Under the pieces are notes generated by a model that saw only the letters and a program-made list of their open reading frames with translations, did no database searches and had not been told where the DNA came from. Positions 20,607 through 32,409 of a stretch of 64,000 nucleotides of DNA are shown here, piece after piece (the stretch's first letter is position 1; the number at the start of each line of letters is the position of its first letter). The DNA comes from Apiotrichum sp. Y4204. Taxonomy: Eukaryota; Basidiomycota; Tremellomycetes; Trichosporonales; Trichosporonaceae. Where the stretch lies: NCBI GenBank assembly GCA_025531455.1, contig JAMYHL010000036.1, positions 1 through 64,000 of the forward strand, given 5' to 3'. Made by a program: the position numbers and the translations under genes.

Positions 20607-23600
20607 ATGGACCCGTTCACGACATTTGAAGGCGCGTCGCAGGTGCGTTTGTGCTGCTGACCACCGGGCCGGCTTTTCCGACATGCCGACCTTTTTTCTG
20701 CCGTTGTTGTTGCTGACAAAAAACAGTACGGTGTCGACCATGATGACACGACATCCATGTACTCGGCTGCGCCCAGCGCGCTAACCGAGACTGTGCTGCA
20801 CCCGCATCGCCACACAGGACTCGAGCGCGGACTCGACGAGCTGAGCCTTACCTCGCGCGGCCTTAACGGCACCGGCTACGACGAGTACGACGCAACATTG
20901 GACGAGTTCCGCGAGGACGAACCCCCGCTGGGATATGGAATCGAGCATGCATGCAGGTGAGTAGTAAGAGACTTGTAAAGTACAATGCTTACTTTAGCTA
21001 TTGCGGCATCCATAATCCTCAGTGTGTGGTCAAGGTGCGTGGCGGCGATCAACCTGGTGGCGACTGGCGACAAAGTGCTTACGCCAGTGTCTCCATTGCA
21101 GCAAATGGTTTTGCAACTCGCGTGGCAACACCTCCGCGTCACATATCGTAAACCACCTTGTCAAGGCCAAGCACAAGGAAGTTATCCTCCACCGGGACAG
21201 TGCTCTCGGCGAGACTACCCCAGAATGTGCGTCGCTACATTATGGGCTCGACTGACTTTAGGCTACAACTGTGGAAGCAAAAATGTTTTCCTTCTCGGAT
21301 TCATTCCCGCCAAGAGTGATACGGTTGTCGTTCTGCTCTGTCGCCAGCCGTGTGCGGCGCTCACCAACTCGCGTGACATAAATTGGGACACCTCGCAGTG
21401 GTCGGCGATCATTGATGATAGGTCTTTCCTCTCGTGGCTTGTCAAGGTGCCATCGGAGGCCGAGCAGCTCCGTGCGCGCCAAATATCCATGGCTCAGATT
21501 GCCAAGCTCGAGGATATGTGGAGGGATAACCCTCAGGCGCGCCTTGAGGATGCGGAGGCGCAGGCGACGGAGGAAGAGATGCAGCCGATTCTCCTAAGGT
21601 GAGTCACGCCGGGATGCTTCCTCTGACTTCAGATATGAGGACGCGTACCAGTACCAAAACATCTTTGGCCCGCTTGTCAAGATAGAAGCCGACTATGATA
21701 AGCGTATGAAGGAATCGCAGGGCGAGACCGACATCACCGTGCGCTGGGACATGGGTCTCAACCAGAAGCGTCTCGCATGGTTCTCCATGCCCAAGCTTGA
21801 GAGCGGCGAGGTGCGATTGGCTGTCGGTGATGAGCTGCGCCTCAAGCTCGTCGGCGCTGGTATGAAGGGCTGGGCCACTATGGGATCCGACAAGCTGTGG
21901 GAGGGTGTAGGAAGTGTGATAAAGGTGCCAAACAGTGAGTTGCCAAAGCTTGACATCAACTCACGCAGACATTTCCGACGAGATCTGCCTGGAGCTGAGG
22001 CGGTCGGACTCGGTCCCGACCGACTGCACACATGGCTTTGCTGTCGACTTTGTGTGGAAGGCCACGAGCTTTGACCGCATGCAGCAGGCGATGAAGACAT
22101 TTGCTATTGACGAGAAGAGCGTTTCGGGGTACATTGTGAGTCACGTCGTGCCAGTATAACTCATGTTTCAGTATCATAAACTTCTTGGCCACGAGCTCGA
22201 GCCGCAGGTTCTCCGCACTCAGATGCCGAAGCGATTCACCGCCCCGGGGCTTCCAGAGCTCAACCACTCGCAGATGGCCGCCGTCAAAGCGGTACTCCAG
22301 AAGCCGCTCAGTCTTATCCAGGGTCCCCCAGGTACAGGAAAGACCGTCACTTCCGCTTCAATTGTGTACCACCTTGCGAAGATGAACCCCGGACAGGTGC
22401 TTGTCTGTGCGCCGTCAAACGTCGCCGTAGATCATCTTTGTGAGAAGATCCACAAGACGGGCCTCAAGGTCGTCCGTCTCTGTGCCAAATCGCGTGAAGC
22501 CCTCGACTCGTCGGTCGCCTTCCTTGCGCTCCACAACCAGGTTGCGAACAACGACACGCGCCCGGAGTTGCAGAAGCTTATCCAGCTGAGAAACGACCAG
22601 GGTGAACTCAGCCAGAGCGACGAGCGCAAGTACAAGTCGCTCGTGCGCGCTTGCGAAAAGGACATATTGAATGCGGCCGATGTCATCTGCACTACTTGTG
22701 TGGGAGCAGGTGACCCCCGTCTTGCAAAGTTCAAGTTCCGCACCGTGCTCATTGATGAGGCCACGCAGGCTGCCGAACCAGAGTGTATGATCCCTCTGGT
22801 CATGGGCTGCAAGCAGGCGGTGCTCGTCGGTGACCACCAGCAGCTGGGTCCCGTCATTATGAACAAGAAGGCTGCACGCGCTGGTCTGTCACAATCACTG
22901 TTCGAACGCTTGGTCATTCTCGGCAACCGCCCCATCCGCCTTCAGGTGCAGTACCGTATGCACCCCTGCCTATCCGAGTTCCCCTCCAACATGTTCTACG
23001 AGGGAACCCTCCAGAACGGTGTCACCGCTCCCGAGCGTCTCCGCAAGAATGTCGACTTCCCATGGCCCGTCGCCGACATGCCCATGTTCTTTCACCAGAA
23101 TGTCGGCACTGAGGAGATTTCGTCCAGCGGCACGTCCTTCCTCAACCGTACCGAGGCATCCAATGTGGAGAAGATGGTCACCAAGTTTTTCAAGTCAGGA
23201 GTCTTGCCGTCGCAGATTGGTGTCATCACACCCTACGAAGGCCAGCGCTCGTACATCGTCTCGTACATGCAGCTCCACGGCTCCTTGAAGAAGGACCTCT
23301 ACAAGGAGGTCGAGGTTGCCAGTGTCGACGCGTTCCAGGGTCGCGAAAAGGACTATATCATTCTCTCGTGTGTCCGTTCTAACGAGCACCAAGGTATTGG
23401 TTTCCTCAACGACCCGCGCCGTCTCAACGTCGCGCTCACCCGTGCCAAGTATGGCGTCGTCATTCTTGGTAACCCTAAGGTGCTGAGCAAGCATCCTCTC
23501 TGGCTCTATCTCCTCACCCACTACAAGGAGAAGTCATGCTTCGTGGAGGGTCCTCTCAGCAATCTCCAACCGAGTATGATTCAGTTTAGCAAACCGAAGA

Positions 23601-24212
23601 AGTCTCTCTCGCGCGCCCTGGACCCCTTCCGTCGTTACGAGACTCCCGCGAACGACTACGAGAAGTGTGAGTTTGGATTGAAATGAGCACACAAATAGCC
23701 TCATGATACTAATTCCAGCCAACCGCGCGCCAGCTCAAGCGCCGAGTCGCTTCGATGCGGCGTACTACCGCACTCACGACACTATCACCTTTGTTCCTCC
23801 CGACGCGCAGTCCGTTGTGTCGCAGGCCATGACCCAGAGCTTCCCTCTTTCCGGCATGGCCTTCCCAGGCGGAGGCAAGAAGATGACCTACACGGGCTAC
23901 GCATCGTCTGTCATCTCGCAGCAGCCTGCTGAGGCGGATGGCCTCCACCCTGGTCACGCACTTGCTCCGATGTCGTCGCGCGCCTCGAGCATCGCCTACT
24001 CACAGTATGACCGTCTCCCTGCAGGCCCGTCGATTGCTGGACTCGGCGCCCTCAACGCTGCAAACGAGAAGAAACACGGTGGCCTCGGTCCCCGCAAGCT
24101 CTCCATCGGCTCTATCACCCCTTCGGACGCCGTATCCAGCTACGCGTACAAGGCTGGCGATGACGACACCCAGTCGATTGCGCCCAGCCAGGCTGGAGTA
24201 ACCGAGTTTTAG
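20607..24212 (+). CDS. UPF1: RNA helicase UPF1 (NAM7), nonsense-mediated decay
   Basis: Nine exons (20607-20642, 20727-20956, 20998-21034, 21088-21226, 21262-21598, 21633-21934, 21969-22135, 22172-23666, 23719-24212) join to 1078 aa, close to animal UPF1. UPF1 is the ATP-dependent RNA helicase that drives nonsense-mediated mRNA decay in the cytoplasm. The cysteine-histidine zinc domain begins at about residue 86 ([27 protein letters not shown]). The superfamily 1 helicase core has GPPGTGKT at about 467, then [33 protein letters not shown] and VALTRAKYG. The C-terminal tail is Ser/Gln/Ala-rich, as in other fungi, and was placed by an in-frame 52-nt intron at 23667. Zinc and ATPase residues look intact. 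Confidence 0.97.
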
Positions 24213-24555
24213 TCCGTCCACACTCCTTCGGTCGCCCCTCGGGGGACCTTTTCACCAAAGGCATACAGACAGCCTCGCCGCAGTACAGTGTCAGGCCCAC
24301 GACGCGGCCACCCAGCGCCGCAGCCCATCGTGGCCGCACTGAGAGCACCTATCTTTCTACTGTAGCTTGTTTTCCTGAGACTGCGACGCAGTCCGTCCAG
24401 AGGATCTTAGGCTACTGATGCACATGCATGCCTTATCCCGTCGATAGGCTCTATGGCATGTGGGAGACAACCCCGGGTATCTAGTTGGGGCAACAAGATC
24501 TGAGTACTGAACAGAGGAGACCGGAACAAGACACCAATCCGCCAGCTTCTATTCC
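24213..24555. other. Convergent 3' intergenic region (UPF1 / carrier)
   Basis: 343 bp between stop codons of opposite-strand genes. No further gene seen. Confidence 0.5.
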
Positions 24556-26050
24556 TTATCCCCGCCCTGTCAGTTTCTTGTACTCTTTGCCAATAAGCTC
24601 GTTGGCGACAAGAGTGATGACCGTGTGCGGTGCGATACGCAGGAAGTGGGCCGTTGTCCCCTTGTACCATCCCTTGATGCCCTCCGTCTTGGCCGTCTTC
24701 CACAGGCAGTCGATCGGGTTCGTATACAGCGCGCCGCGCACCCTGCCCGTCACAGGGTCGGTCACCGTGTTCTGGTTGTACATGCGCGTGAGGACCGTGT
24801 CGGCGGGCTGCATTGCTGCGCACTGGATGTTAGTGAAGTGCAGGTAAGGTTGGGAGGCAGGGGCCGCGCAACAGGACGGACAGTGCTTTCGCAGCAGCAG
24901 TGAGGCGACTATCCACAGCCGCCACAGAGCGCAAAACGCTTTCACGTCACAGTCCCTCCTCTGGTACTCACCACCACGACACCAGAAACACCCGACGCCG
25001 CGAGGTACATGCCAAAGCTGTCCGGGCGGATGAGGCCGTACTCTGTGAAGAACGTCTTGGCGTAGTTGTACGACGGCAGCTGGACGGCAGATCCCTACGG
25101 GAGTAAGCAGAGTTCTTATTCAAAAAGACTTACACAACACGTCCGGAGGATCGCGGCCGAGACACCGCGCCACAGGCCACGGACACCGTCGCTGCGCACA
25201 ATGGTGCGCAGGGCGTCAAACGAGTTCTTGTAGTAGTGCTGCGCGCCGACGGGGAGCACGGGGCTGTAGGCCTGCATGCGCGCCTTGATGAGGAAGAGGG
25301 GCGAGCCGAGCGTCGCTGGGTGTCAGTGGCGGGACAAGTGAGAAGGACTGGTCAAGGCAGTGAACCGCCCACGTCTCTCGGTACTCACCTCCCATGCATC
25401 CCGTGATGGAGCCCGCGGCGATCGAGTTGAAAAAGACCTGTTTCTCGGGCGCGTACCCCGTCGCGCGGTTGATGACGTGCCGTACGGGCTCGTAGAATCC
25501 TGCCGTCAGAACCCGGAGTCACAGGAATCTCGCTTGCTAATCCGTACACACGCGGCAGCACCTCAACTCACCAAGACGGCATCCGTTCAGCAGGATCTGG
25601 TACCCATATGCCGGGATGAGGCCGCGCTGGAGGCCGCGGATACCCTCGTTGGCCCACGTCTTGCGGAACACGTCAAACACATTGTTGTACACGCGCTGGA
25701 CGTTCGCGTCCGCCTTGACCAGCTCGCCCTGCAGCTGCAGGCGCGTCTTCATTGTCTCGGCGACGTTGGCTGCGGGTCAGTGTGTGCGGAGAAGGCCGAG
25801 ACGGCGGGCGTGGGGCACAGGGCATGCTACGCGTCGAAACCCGAGCGAGGCGCTGAGACATCCGCGACAGCTCTGCTTTCGCGTCGTCGAACTGCCGCAC
25901 GCGACTCTGCCCACCAGCTCACTCACTGACGGTCACGGCGGCACAGCCCGCGAGGCCGCCGACCATGAACAGCTCGCCGAGGGAGAGCGGGACGGGCGCC
26001 GCGATCGGCGCCGGCGGCGGTGTCGGGAGGTTCTGCTCAGAGGTCGCCAT
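24556..26050 (-). CDS. OAC1: Mitochondrial carrier, oxaloacetate type (OAC1-like)
   Basis: Six exons (26050-25927, 25769-25572, 25499-25389, 25315-25134, 25094-24972, 24822-24556) give 334 aa. SLC25 carriers have three repeats of two membrane helices. This one matches the OAC1 / SLC25A34-35 branch, which moves oxaloacetate or sulfate-type anions across the inner membrane. Shared landmarks are LAGCAAVTVT, QRVYNNVF, GIRGLQRGL, NGCRLGFYEP, GSPLFLIKARMQ, LTRMYNQ and YKGTTAHFLRIAPHT. The first-repeat signature reads NVAETMK where the family normally has Pro (NPIELVK in yeast); the second is SPLFLIK and the third QPADTVLTR. Introns of 72-157 nt are longer than in neighbouring genes. The last acceptor is chosen to keep frame (ATCCAG before TGC). 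Confidence 0.92.
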
Positions 26051-26507
26051 CGTGAGTTCGCGCGAGGGCCGGGAAACGGAAAGGATACAACAAGAAAGGA
26101 GGAGTAGGAAAAAAAGTCGGTCAACTCCACTTGTTCGTGACGAGTTAGTGCCCGGCTACGATTCACGATCGGTTTTCGGACCGGATGGGGCGCCGGAGTG
26201 GCTGCGGGACCAATTCGGTTAAAAGCGGCTGGTGAGTGACCTGAACGAAGCCGGTGACGGGCGCGGAGGTGTGCGGTGATGGGATGGGGAATGCATGCAG
26301 AAGAGGTCTTGTCTAGTCGCGGTATAAGAATCCCAGAGAATCGTATGCAGGCCGTCAGTTCCATCACCGGCTGTGTGCAGGTCGGTGCGCGTACGTCGAA
26401 CACGCGAGCTAGCCGGAGTACGTGCACCCAAGCTCCGGCCGGTGGGCGTGCTCGGCTATCAGCGACGGCGTCGAAATCGCTACAAATACAGTCACGCCGA
26501 TGTGCGT
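26051..26507. promoter_or_regulatory. Promoter region of the carrier gene / THG1 3' flank
   Basis: 457 bp between the carrier start (minus) and the THG1 stop (minus). No gene seen. Confidence 0.4.
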
Positions 26508-27614
26508 CTATGCAAGGAGCCACGGCCGTGCGCGCCAGAAGGGGTTGCGAATAATGTCTTCGTGCACAATCACAATCTCCCCTGTCGTGCCCTCGTATGG
26601 CTTGCGCTTGTCGCGCTTCTCAAACGGCATCGTGCTTCCGCCGGCTTGGCGGGGAACGTTGACGTCCTCGGCGTCCTCGTCAACATCCTGCGGTACGATT
26701 GGCGAAGCTCCGCCGCTCGTCGCTGCGGACGGGGTGTCGTCTGCGGCCTCGTCAATGTCGATCGTCACCGGCATGGGGTCCGGGTCGACGCGGACCAGGG
26801 TACTGCCCTTGCGGAAGTACGCAGGAATGTTGTTGTAGTTGACATCAAAGCGCGTGAAGAGCATCTCGTTCTTGTCCTTCGAGTTCGTGCCCTGTTGTCA
26901 GATAACGATCTGAAGAGCGCTTTATATCACCTGCAGCTCCTTGTTTGCTTCGCGCGGAGTGAGGCCGTCGTGCACGAGCGCCCAGAAGCACGTGTTGTAG
27001 AGGTTGTTAATATGTGCTGGGCGTCAGCGAGCTACTCTCCTTGTCTCACTCACTGTCCGCCTGTCGCCAGGAAAAGTAGTCGCGCACCTCCTTCTCTCCT
27101 GGATACAGCACGACGCGCGAGTCGAACGTCGGCGGATACCGCAGCTCGTCGTCGGGGAAGTATTTGGACCAATAGAAGACATATGCCGAGGTAAAGATGG
27201 AGCAGATGGCAGAGTTGAGTTTACTGTCGTGAGCTCAAATAGCACCGGGTAGCTCACCTTCTCCGCCGGCCGTACACCGTCGTCTGGCGTCGCATAAGGA
27301 AGCTGGCGTGAGCTGAGAACGAAAACAGGGACAGCTCACCTGTACTCGTCGCTCTCCCCGAAGGCCAGCACTATGTCCCCGAACTCCTCCATAACCGTCT
27401 TGGCTGCGCGGTTCATGAGGTCGAGCGCGCGCACGTCGTTTGGCTTCTCAAAGTTGTGCGCGTCCGAGAACCTGCCGTCAGCTGCGAAACCCTTGGGTAG
27501 ACCAGCTTACTTGTGGAAGCCGCGGCCATCGACGCGCACGACAATGTACGCGTTCGGCATGAGCGGGTCCGGCAGCTCATAGTTCTTGACGTATTCGAAG
27601 CGCGACTTTGCCAT
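26508..27614 (-). CDS. THG1: tRNA-His guanylyltransferase THG1
   Basis: Six exons (27614-27511, 27471-27340, 27302-27258, 27223-27054, 27016-26931, 26891-26508) give 306 aa. THG1 adds the extra G(-1) to tRNA-His, which histidyl-tRNA synthetase needs; it is essential in yeast. The N-terminus [10 protein letters not shown], the [21 protein letters not shown] block with metal-binding Asp, the GESDEYSF motif, then [17 protein letters not shown] and HINNLYNT are all present and in order. An acidic insert (about residues 220-265) lengthens the protein compared with yeast (237 aa). The C-terminus ends [13 protein letters not shown]. Introns are 34-39 nt. Confidence 0.96.
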
Positions 27615-28035
27615 TGTGAAAAGATTCGAGGGCTGTGGACAGAAGTTTAGGCCGAGATATGCATCGGTTGCGCGAGACAATCTCGTTCTTGCCACCAGCG
27701 ATAATGCCAAAGTGGAGGCAAGGCCATTGCGCACGACCACTCGTCCAAAATTGTCGCGTGCCAGTATTTTCCCACGGTGTCCACTTGTACCCAGTTCTTT
27801 CCGACCTCTCTCTGGTCCCATTGTCGCAAAAGTCGAGATTCAACATCTGCAAAACCACCCCTCTTCATCGTTCTATCCAGACAACACCAAAAGGCATCGT
27901 CGAGCACCACACTCCACGCCGCCCACTCGATCGCCTCAGCTCTACCGGTGTAACACGACTCAGACACTAGATTTTCGCTGTCTGGTCGCCCGACTTTTCC
28001 ATCCCTCCTCCTTCACTCCCCGCTCTTCACTCCCG
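27615..28035. promoter_or_regulatory. Divergent THG1-bL31m promoter interval
   Basis: 421 bp between start codons. The bL31m side is pyrimidine-rich near 27995-28030. No specific site called. Confidence 0.5.
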
Positions 28036-28533
28036 ATGTCCCTCTCCCGCGCCGCCCGCCCCCTCGCGCGGACAGCGTCCGCCGCGCCCTCGAGCTCGCG
28101 CGCAAAGTCCACAACGGCGAACCACTGGCGGAGCAAGAACCACATGCGCGGCGCCACCCAGCTCCCGAACCCCCTTCCTGCGATCTACCCCCAGCGCGTG
28201 GTGCTCTCGGACGGCTCGACATTTACCGCGTACACGACCGCGCCGACGCCCGCCGTCATCCGCCTCACGCGTGACGTGACCAACAACCCGCTCTGGGCGC
28301 CAGGGACCGACTCGCGCGCGGCGCTCGATGCCGCTGCCGACGGACGTGTGGGCCGCTTCAACCGCCGTTTCGCCATGGCCGAGGAGAGCCCGGCTGACGA
28401 GGGCGCCGAGAGCCCCGCTGCCCCGAGCTCTGGATTCGAGGCCGACGACTTCTCGTGGATGTCCGAGGGCGCCCAGGAGGAGAAGATGTCGGACAGGCAG
28501 CGTGCCGGCCCGCAGAAGAAGAAGAAGAAGTAG
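28036..28533 (+). CDS. MRPL36: Mitochondrial large-subunit ribosomal protein bL31m
   Basis: An uninterrupted frame of 165 aa, which makes it one of the few intronless genes here. bL31m is part of the central protuberance of the mitochondrial ribosome. The first 35 residues (MSLSRAARPLARTAS and following) are Arg/Ser/Ala-rich like a matrix presequence. The family core is IYPQRVVLSDGSTFT followed by IRLTRDVTNNPLWAP and GRVGRFNRRF. The tail is acidic and then ends in a Lys run (QKKKKKK), which is a lineage extension. The frame is open upstream to 27586, but the ATG at 28036 fits the presequence and sits after a CT-rich leader. Confidence 0.9.
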   Translation: MSLSRAARPLARTASAAPSSSRAKSTTANHWRSKNHMRGATQLPNPLPAIYPQRVVLSDGSTFTAYTTAPTPAVIRLTRDVTNNPLWAPGTDSRAALDAAADGRVGRFNRRFAMAEESPADEGAESPAAPSSGFEADDFSWMSEGAQEEKMSDRQRAGPQKKKKK

Positions 28534-28696
28534 CCGCCATATTAGATCATGCACCATTCATAGCCAGGGACACAGACCAGAAGGGCAGGACGCACACAGA
28601 ACATACATAGCCTATAATCGCAACAGTCTTCTCCGCTACAGCCAGGTCCATACGCGACAGTCGTCTTCGCCCGGAAACGACAAGCACCGGGGGTTA

Positions 28697-29890
28697 TTAC
28701 TCCTTGTCTGGGTCACTAAAGTGCTCGCCGAGCAGTTTGTTCATTCTGGGGTCAGCAGTGGTACAAAGGGTGTCACGCCAGCGCACACAGTCGAAAGCTG
28801 GAAGCTCGGACAGGAAGCAGAATCGATATTTCGGAGGTAACAGTATCGATAACACCAGCAACCAGACAATCTCAATACGGCAGCTTATCCACTCACGTAA
28901 ACATGTGCAGTTTGTCCGTCTTGAACACAGTCTTGAGCGTGTCGTCGCATAGGATAAATCGGCGATCATTGGGATCCTGCAAGTTGTGTTCCTTGATGTA
29001 GTCCCATATCCTCTTGACCGTTTGCGGGCGGGAGAGCCGCTCCTCATGCAAGAACGATGACAGCGCCGGGCTGGGAGGTGAGCTGCTGCGGAAAACTTAA
29101 CAACTCTCGACCTACCTCAGGACAAGCTCCTTGTTGAACGCTCCGCCTCCGCCCCTCTTCTTCGGCTTGGCTTCGGCATCCGAGTCATCCACATCGCTCG
29201 CAGACCGCTTCTTAGTCTTCTTTTTCGGCGTCGCCTTCTTCTTTGGCGCGGCCGCCCGCGCTTTCCGCGTCGAGCCATTCTCCTCCGCCTGCAGGCGTTT
29301 CGCCATTGCCGCGTCGCTCTCCACCTGCTTCTTGCTCAGCTTCGGCTTGGTTTCCGGCTCGCTCTCCTCCTCCTCATCTTCTTCCTCCCCGCCTCCCGCT
29401 ACTTCGTCATACAGGTCCGCGATCTGCGGTCAGCACGCATCTAGCTGCCACGCACGAGCTGGTCAATCTCCTTCCGGTTCTCCTTTACTTCATCTGCATC
29501 CTCGCCGTCCGCGACAAGCTGCTTGCGAATCGCCTTAGCGGATCTGTGTGTGAGCTCAGCGGTTGGTCGCAGGATCGCATTAAGGGACGTGTGTCTGTTT
29601 GTCTGTGGTCCGTGTGTCCGTGGGACCGGTAGCCGCTCAATATCGCACAATGCCGAAATGCGGTCTGCATCGCACTCGCGACCCGCACAGCTCCATCATT
29701 GAGAGTATGCCTGGTAACATAGTGTCTCCCCAGTATCCCAGCCATTGACCCGACCACAGGCCATCCCACTCCCCATCCGACTCACACAGTCGACAGATCG
29801 CTCTCTGCGAGGATGCGGCGGATGCGCGGCGCCAGGCCCGCGGCGTACTGGGGTCAGTGGCGTGCCGGGCAGGGCACTTACGGAACCCAT
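28697..29890 (-). CDS. SWIB/MDM2-domain protein with DEK_C-type N-terminus (TRI1/UAF30-like)
   Basis: Six exons (29890-29882, 29847-29786, 29543-29456, 29423-29116, 29070-28897, 28745-28697) give 229 aa. The first coding exon is only 9 nt (Met-Gly-Ser). Residues about 5-55 (LAPRIRRIL, VSAKAIRKQL) fit a DEK_C helical domain. An acidic segment (EEEDEEEESEPE) and a Lys/Ala-rich linker (KKKATPKKKTKK) follow. The SWIB domain occupies about 140-225, with FNKELVLS, LSRPQTVKRIWDYIKEH, DRRFILCD and LHMFTMNKLL. Such proteins are chromatin or RNA polymerase I factors (UAF30, TRI1); which paralogue this is cannot be told. Intron 2 is 242 nt and intron 5 is 151 nt; the others are 32-45 nt. Confidence 0.9.
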
Positions 29891-30341
29891 CTGGCGGTGT
29901 GGATGGACAGGGAACTGGATGCGCGGAGAAGGCTCCGAGGCGGATGGCTGAGGGGAGTTACAGGTATACAGGTTAAGAGTAGAGACAAGAACGAAGATGC
30001 TCCGTAGTGAGATGGATGGGATATGGATCTCGGATGTTCACTTTCACTTGGCGCTCGGCCGTTATGACGACGGTTTGTACCCAGTTTGGGAGAGAGCGGA
30101 GCACGGCATGCGACTTGGCCGCAAGTAGGGACGACCAAAGGGGGCGAGATCCCACCAAGCGCTTCGCACAACGGGATCAAAATTTCCGAGGCAACCACTG
30201 TACCAACTGTCCGTTGTCCGGGTTCTCCATTGTCTTATCGAGGTGATGAGCAAAGTGCATGCCTCTATCCAATGCTATATAATGAGTCGTGATGATATGT
30301 GTGCTACAAACAGCATAGTATTAGCCTTATAGGGCTCCCTT
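29891..30341. promoter_or_regulatory. SWIB gene promoter / COX15 3' flank
   Basis: 451 bp; no gene seen. Both flanking genes are on the minus strand, so this should hold the SWIB gene promoter and the COX15 polyadenylation region. Confidence 0.4.
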
Positions 30342-31936
30342 CTAGATCTTCTTCTGCTTGACCTGCTGAACGGCACGGCGCATGGCCTCGACGGCACGTC
30401 CGGGACGGCGCATGGACGCAGCAAGGCCCATGAGGCAGGTGAGGACGACGACGGAGCCGGCCTGGTGCGCGGCAGCCAGCGGGATGGGAACGAGGTAGAT
30501 CAGCGTGCTGATGCCGAGCGTAACCTGTCCGAGGGCGGCAGCGGCGGTCCATGCCGACCAGCGCTGGGTGACGCGCGGGAGGGCGTTGGTGCCGACGCGG
30601 AGCACCGGACGGCGGGCAATGAGGTGCTGGACAATGAGGAGCGATGCGGTAGTGACGGCCAGGACACGGTGGTTGAACTGCACAGTGACGGGGTTCTCGA
30701 ACATGTTGCGCCAGACGAGGTCCGACTTGTCCGCGGTCTTGCAGTAGCGCGGGTCCATGAGCTCCTCCTTCGGCGGGTGGATCGACTCGCCCATCATGGG
30801 GAACTCGTTATAGACGAGACCGGCGTCGAGACCAGCAACAAAGGCACCGGAGATAGCAGTAACGAAGACCATGCCGGCGAGGACACCGATGAGGCCACGG
30901 AAGCGACGGACGGCGGGAGCGTTGAGCGCGGAAACGAGAGCGTGGACCCTTGTGGCAGCCTCACCGCCCTGGCGGATCTGGGCAGCGAGACGCTGGTCAC
31001 GGCGGAGCGACAGACCGGTGTAGAGCATTCCAATGTAGAGGAGGACGGCGGCACCGAAGTGGGCGGCAAGGCGGTACTGCGAGACGCGAGGGTGGTCCTT
31101 GTTGTCGATAATCTCCGGCTTGAGGCCCGAGGCGACCATGAACCAGCCGAGGGCACCTTGAGCACCAATACCAGCAGCGAGAGCGAACAAGGTCGTAGGA
31201 AGACCACGGGGAAGCTTGTAACGAGAGCAGTAGTAGACAGCGGGGACGACGAAGAGAGCACCAAGCGCACGGCCGGCGATACGGTGAGCCCACTCCATGT
31301 AGAAGATGAACTTGAACTCGGCGCGGCTGATGTTCGAGTTGATCCTGAGAGTTAGAACAATCACGGGGATGTAACTCACATAACACCCTCAGGCGACTGG
31401 CGGTACTTCTCCCATTCAATGTCCCACTCGGCCTCAGTCATAGGGGGGCGGATACCGGTGATCGGGTTCCATTCGACAATGGAGAGACCAGACTCGGTGA
31501 GGCGGGTAAGACCACCAATGACGATGATACCAAAGACGAGAGCGGAGCAGCCAATGAGCCAACCGGGGAGGGAGCGGGGAATGATGCGGACATCCTCGAC
31601 TGCGGGGGCGGACTCGGGGACAGGGCCAGTGCCGGCCGGTGCCGGGCCGAGGCCGACAGCAGAGGTGGAAAGGTACGATGAAGGGGTGAAGAAGGAGCCG
31701 CGGCCGTTGTACGGGAGGTAGCTCTGGGCGAAGAAGGAGCCGGCGCTGGGCGGGGCAGCCTTGGTCGTGAGCGACTGGAGAGTCGGCCGGCCAGCAGGAC
31801 GCTGGAAGCTGCGCGACGACGTAGTCAGCGACCGGAATGCGGAGACGGCAGAACGCGACGGCGCGACAGCAGCCCGGCTGCAGCGCGCTGCGGAGAGTGT
31901 GCGGAGGGCCGCTAGCGGTTGCAGCAGGCCCGACAT
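30342..31936 (-). CDS. COX15: Heme A synthase COX15
   Basis: Two exons (31936-31380, 31344-30342) with a 35-nt intron give 519 aa. COX15 converts heme O to heme A in the inner mitochondrial membrane for cytochrome oxidase. A long Arg/Ser/Ala presequence covers about 1-115. Family blocks are IGGLTRLTESGLSIVEWNPITG, FIFYMEWAHRIAGR (first conserved His), RLAAHFGAA, GAFVAGLDAGLVYNEFP, VQFNHRVLA and AAAHQAGSVVVL. These supply the four conserved histidines and about eight membrane spans. The C-terminus ends QQVKQKKI. A 296-aa ORF on the opposite strand is only a shadow. Confidence 0.96.
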
Positions 31937-32409
31937 GTTAGGAGTGAGTGACGGAGTGGATGAGAAAGACTCTATTCCATGTGCGATGCTGACAGGTTGC
32001 TCAAGATATCCCATGCCCCCGACGCCGGGAGATTGAGAATGCGCCTCATTTCTCTTTCGAGCTCCGAAATCGGAACGTTCCGAATGGACAGAAGTGCAGC
32101 GTGCAGCATGCAGCCCAGGGTCGCAAACACAAGAGAACAATAAAAACAATAGAATTTGTTGCGATCCATTAGATTTCACCCCCCAGGGCATTTGAGCAAC
32201 GGCTTTATTGAGGAGCCAGAGAGACCCCTCTGACACGTCATTCAAGACATGTGAGTTTGCTTATCACTCGACTTCACCGTGTCTGCTGTCACCATCGCGA
32301 AATGTCGGTCGGCGTCCGACGACACATCTAGGATATCGAGGAAAGTCGACAACGAACGACGACATTACAGCTCACATCACTGCATCAACACACCCCGACA
32401 CCCGCCACC
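31937..32409. promoter_or_regulatory. Divergent COX15-NAA10 promoter interval
   Basis: 473 bp between start codons on opposite strands. No specific site called. Confidence 0.5.

Noticed and set aside
30465..31355. 296-aa ORF antisense to COX15
   Set aside because: Its acidic low-complexity composition mirrors the sense codons; no independent evidence.
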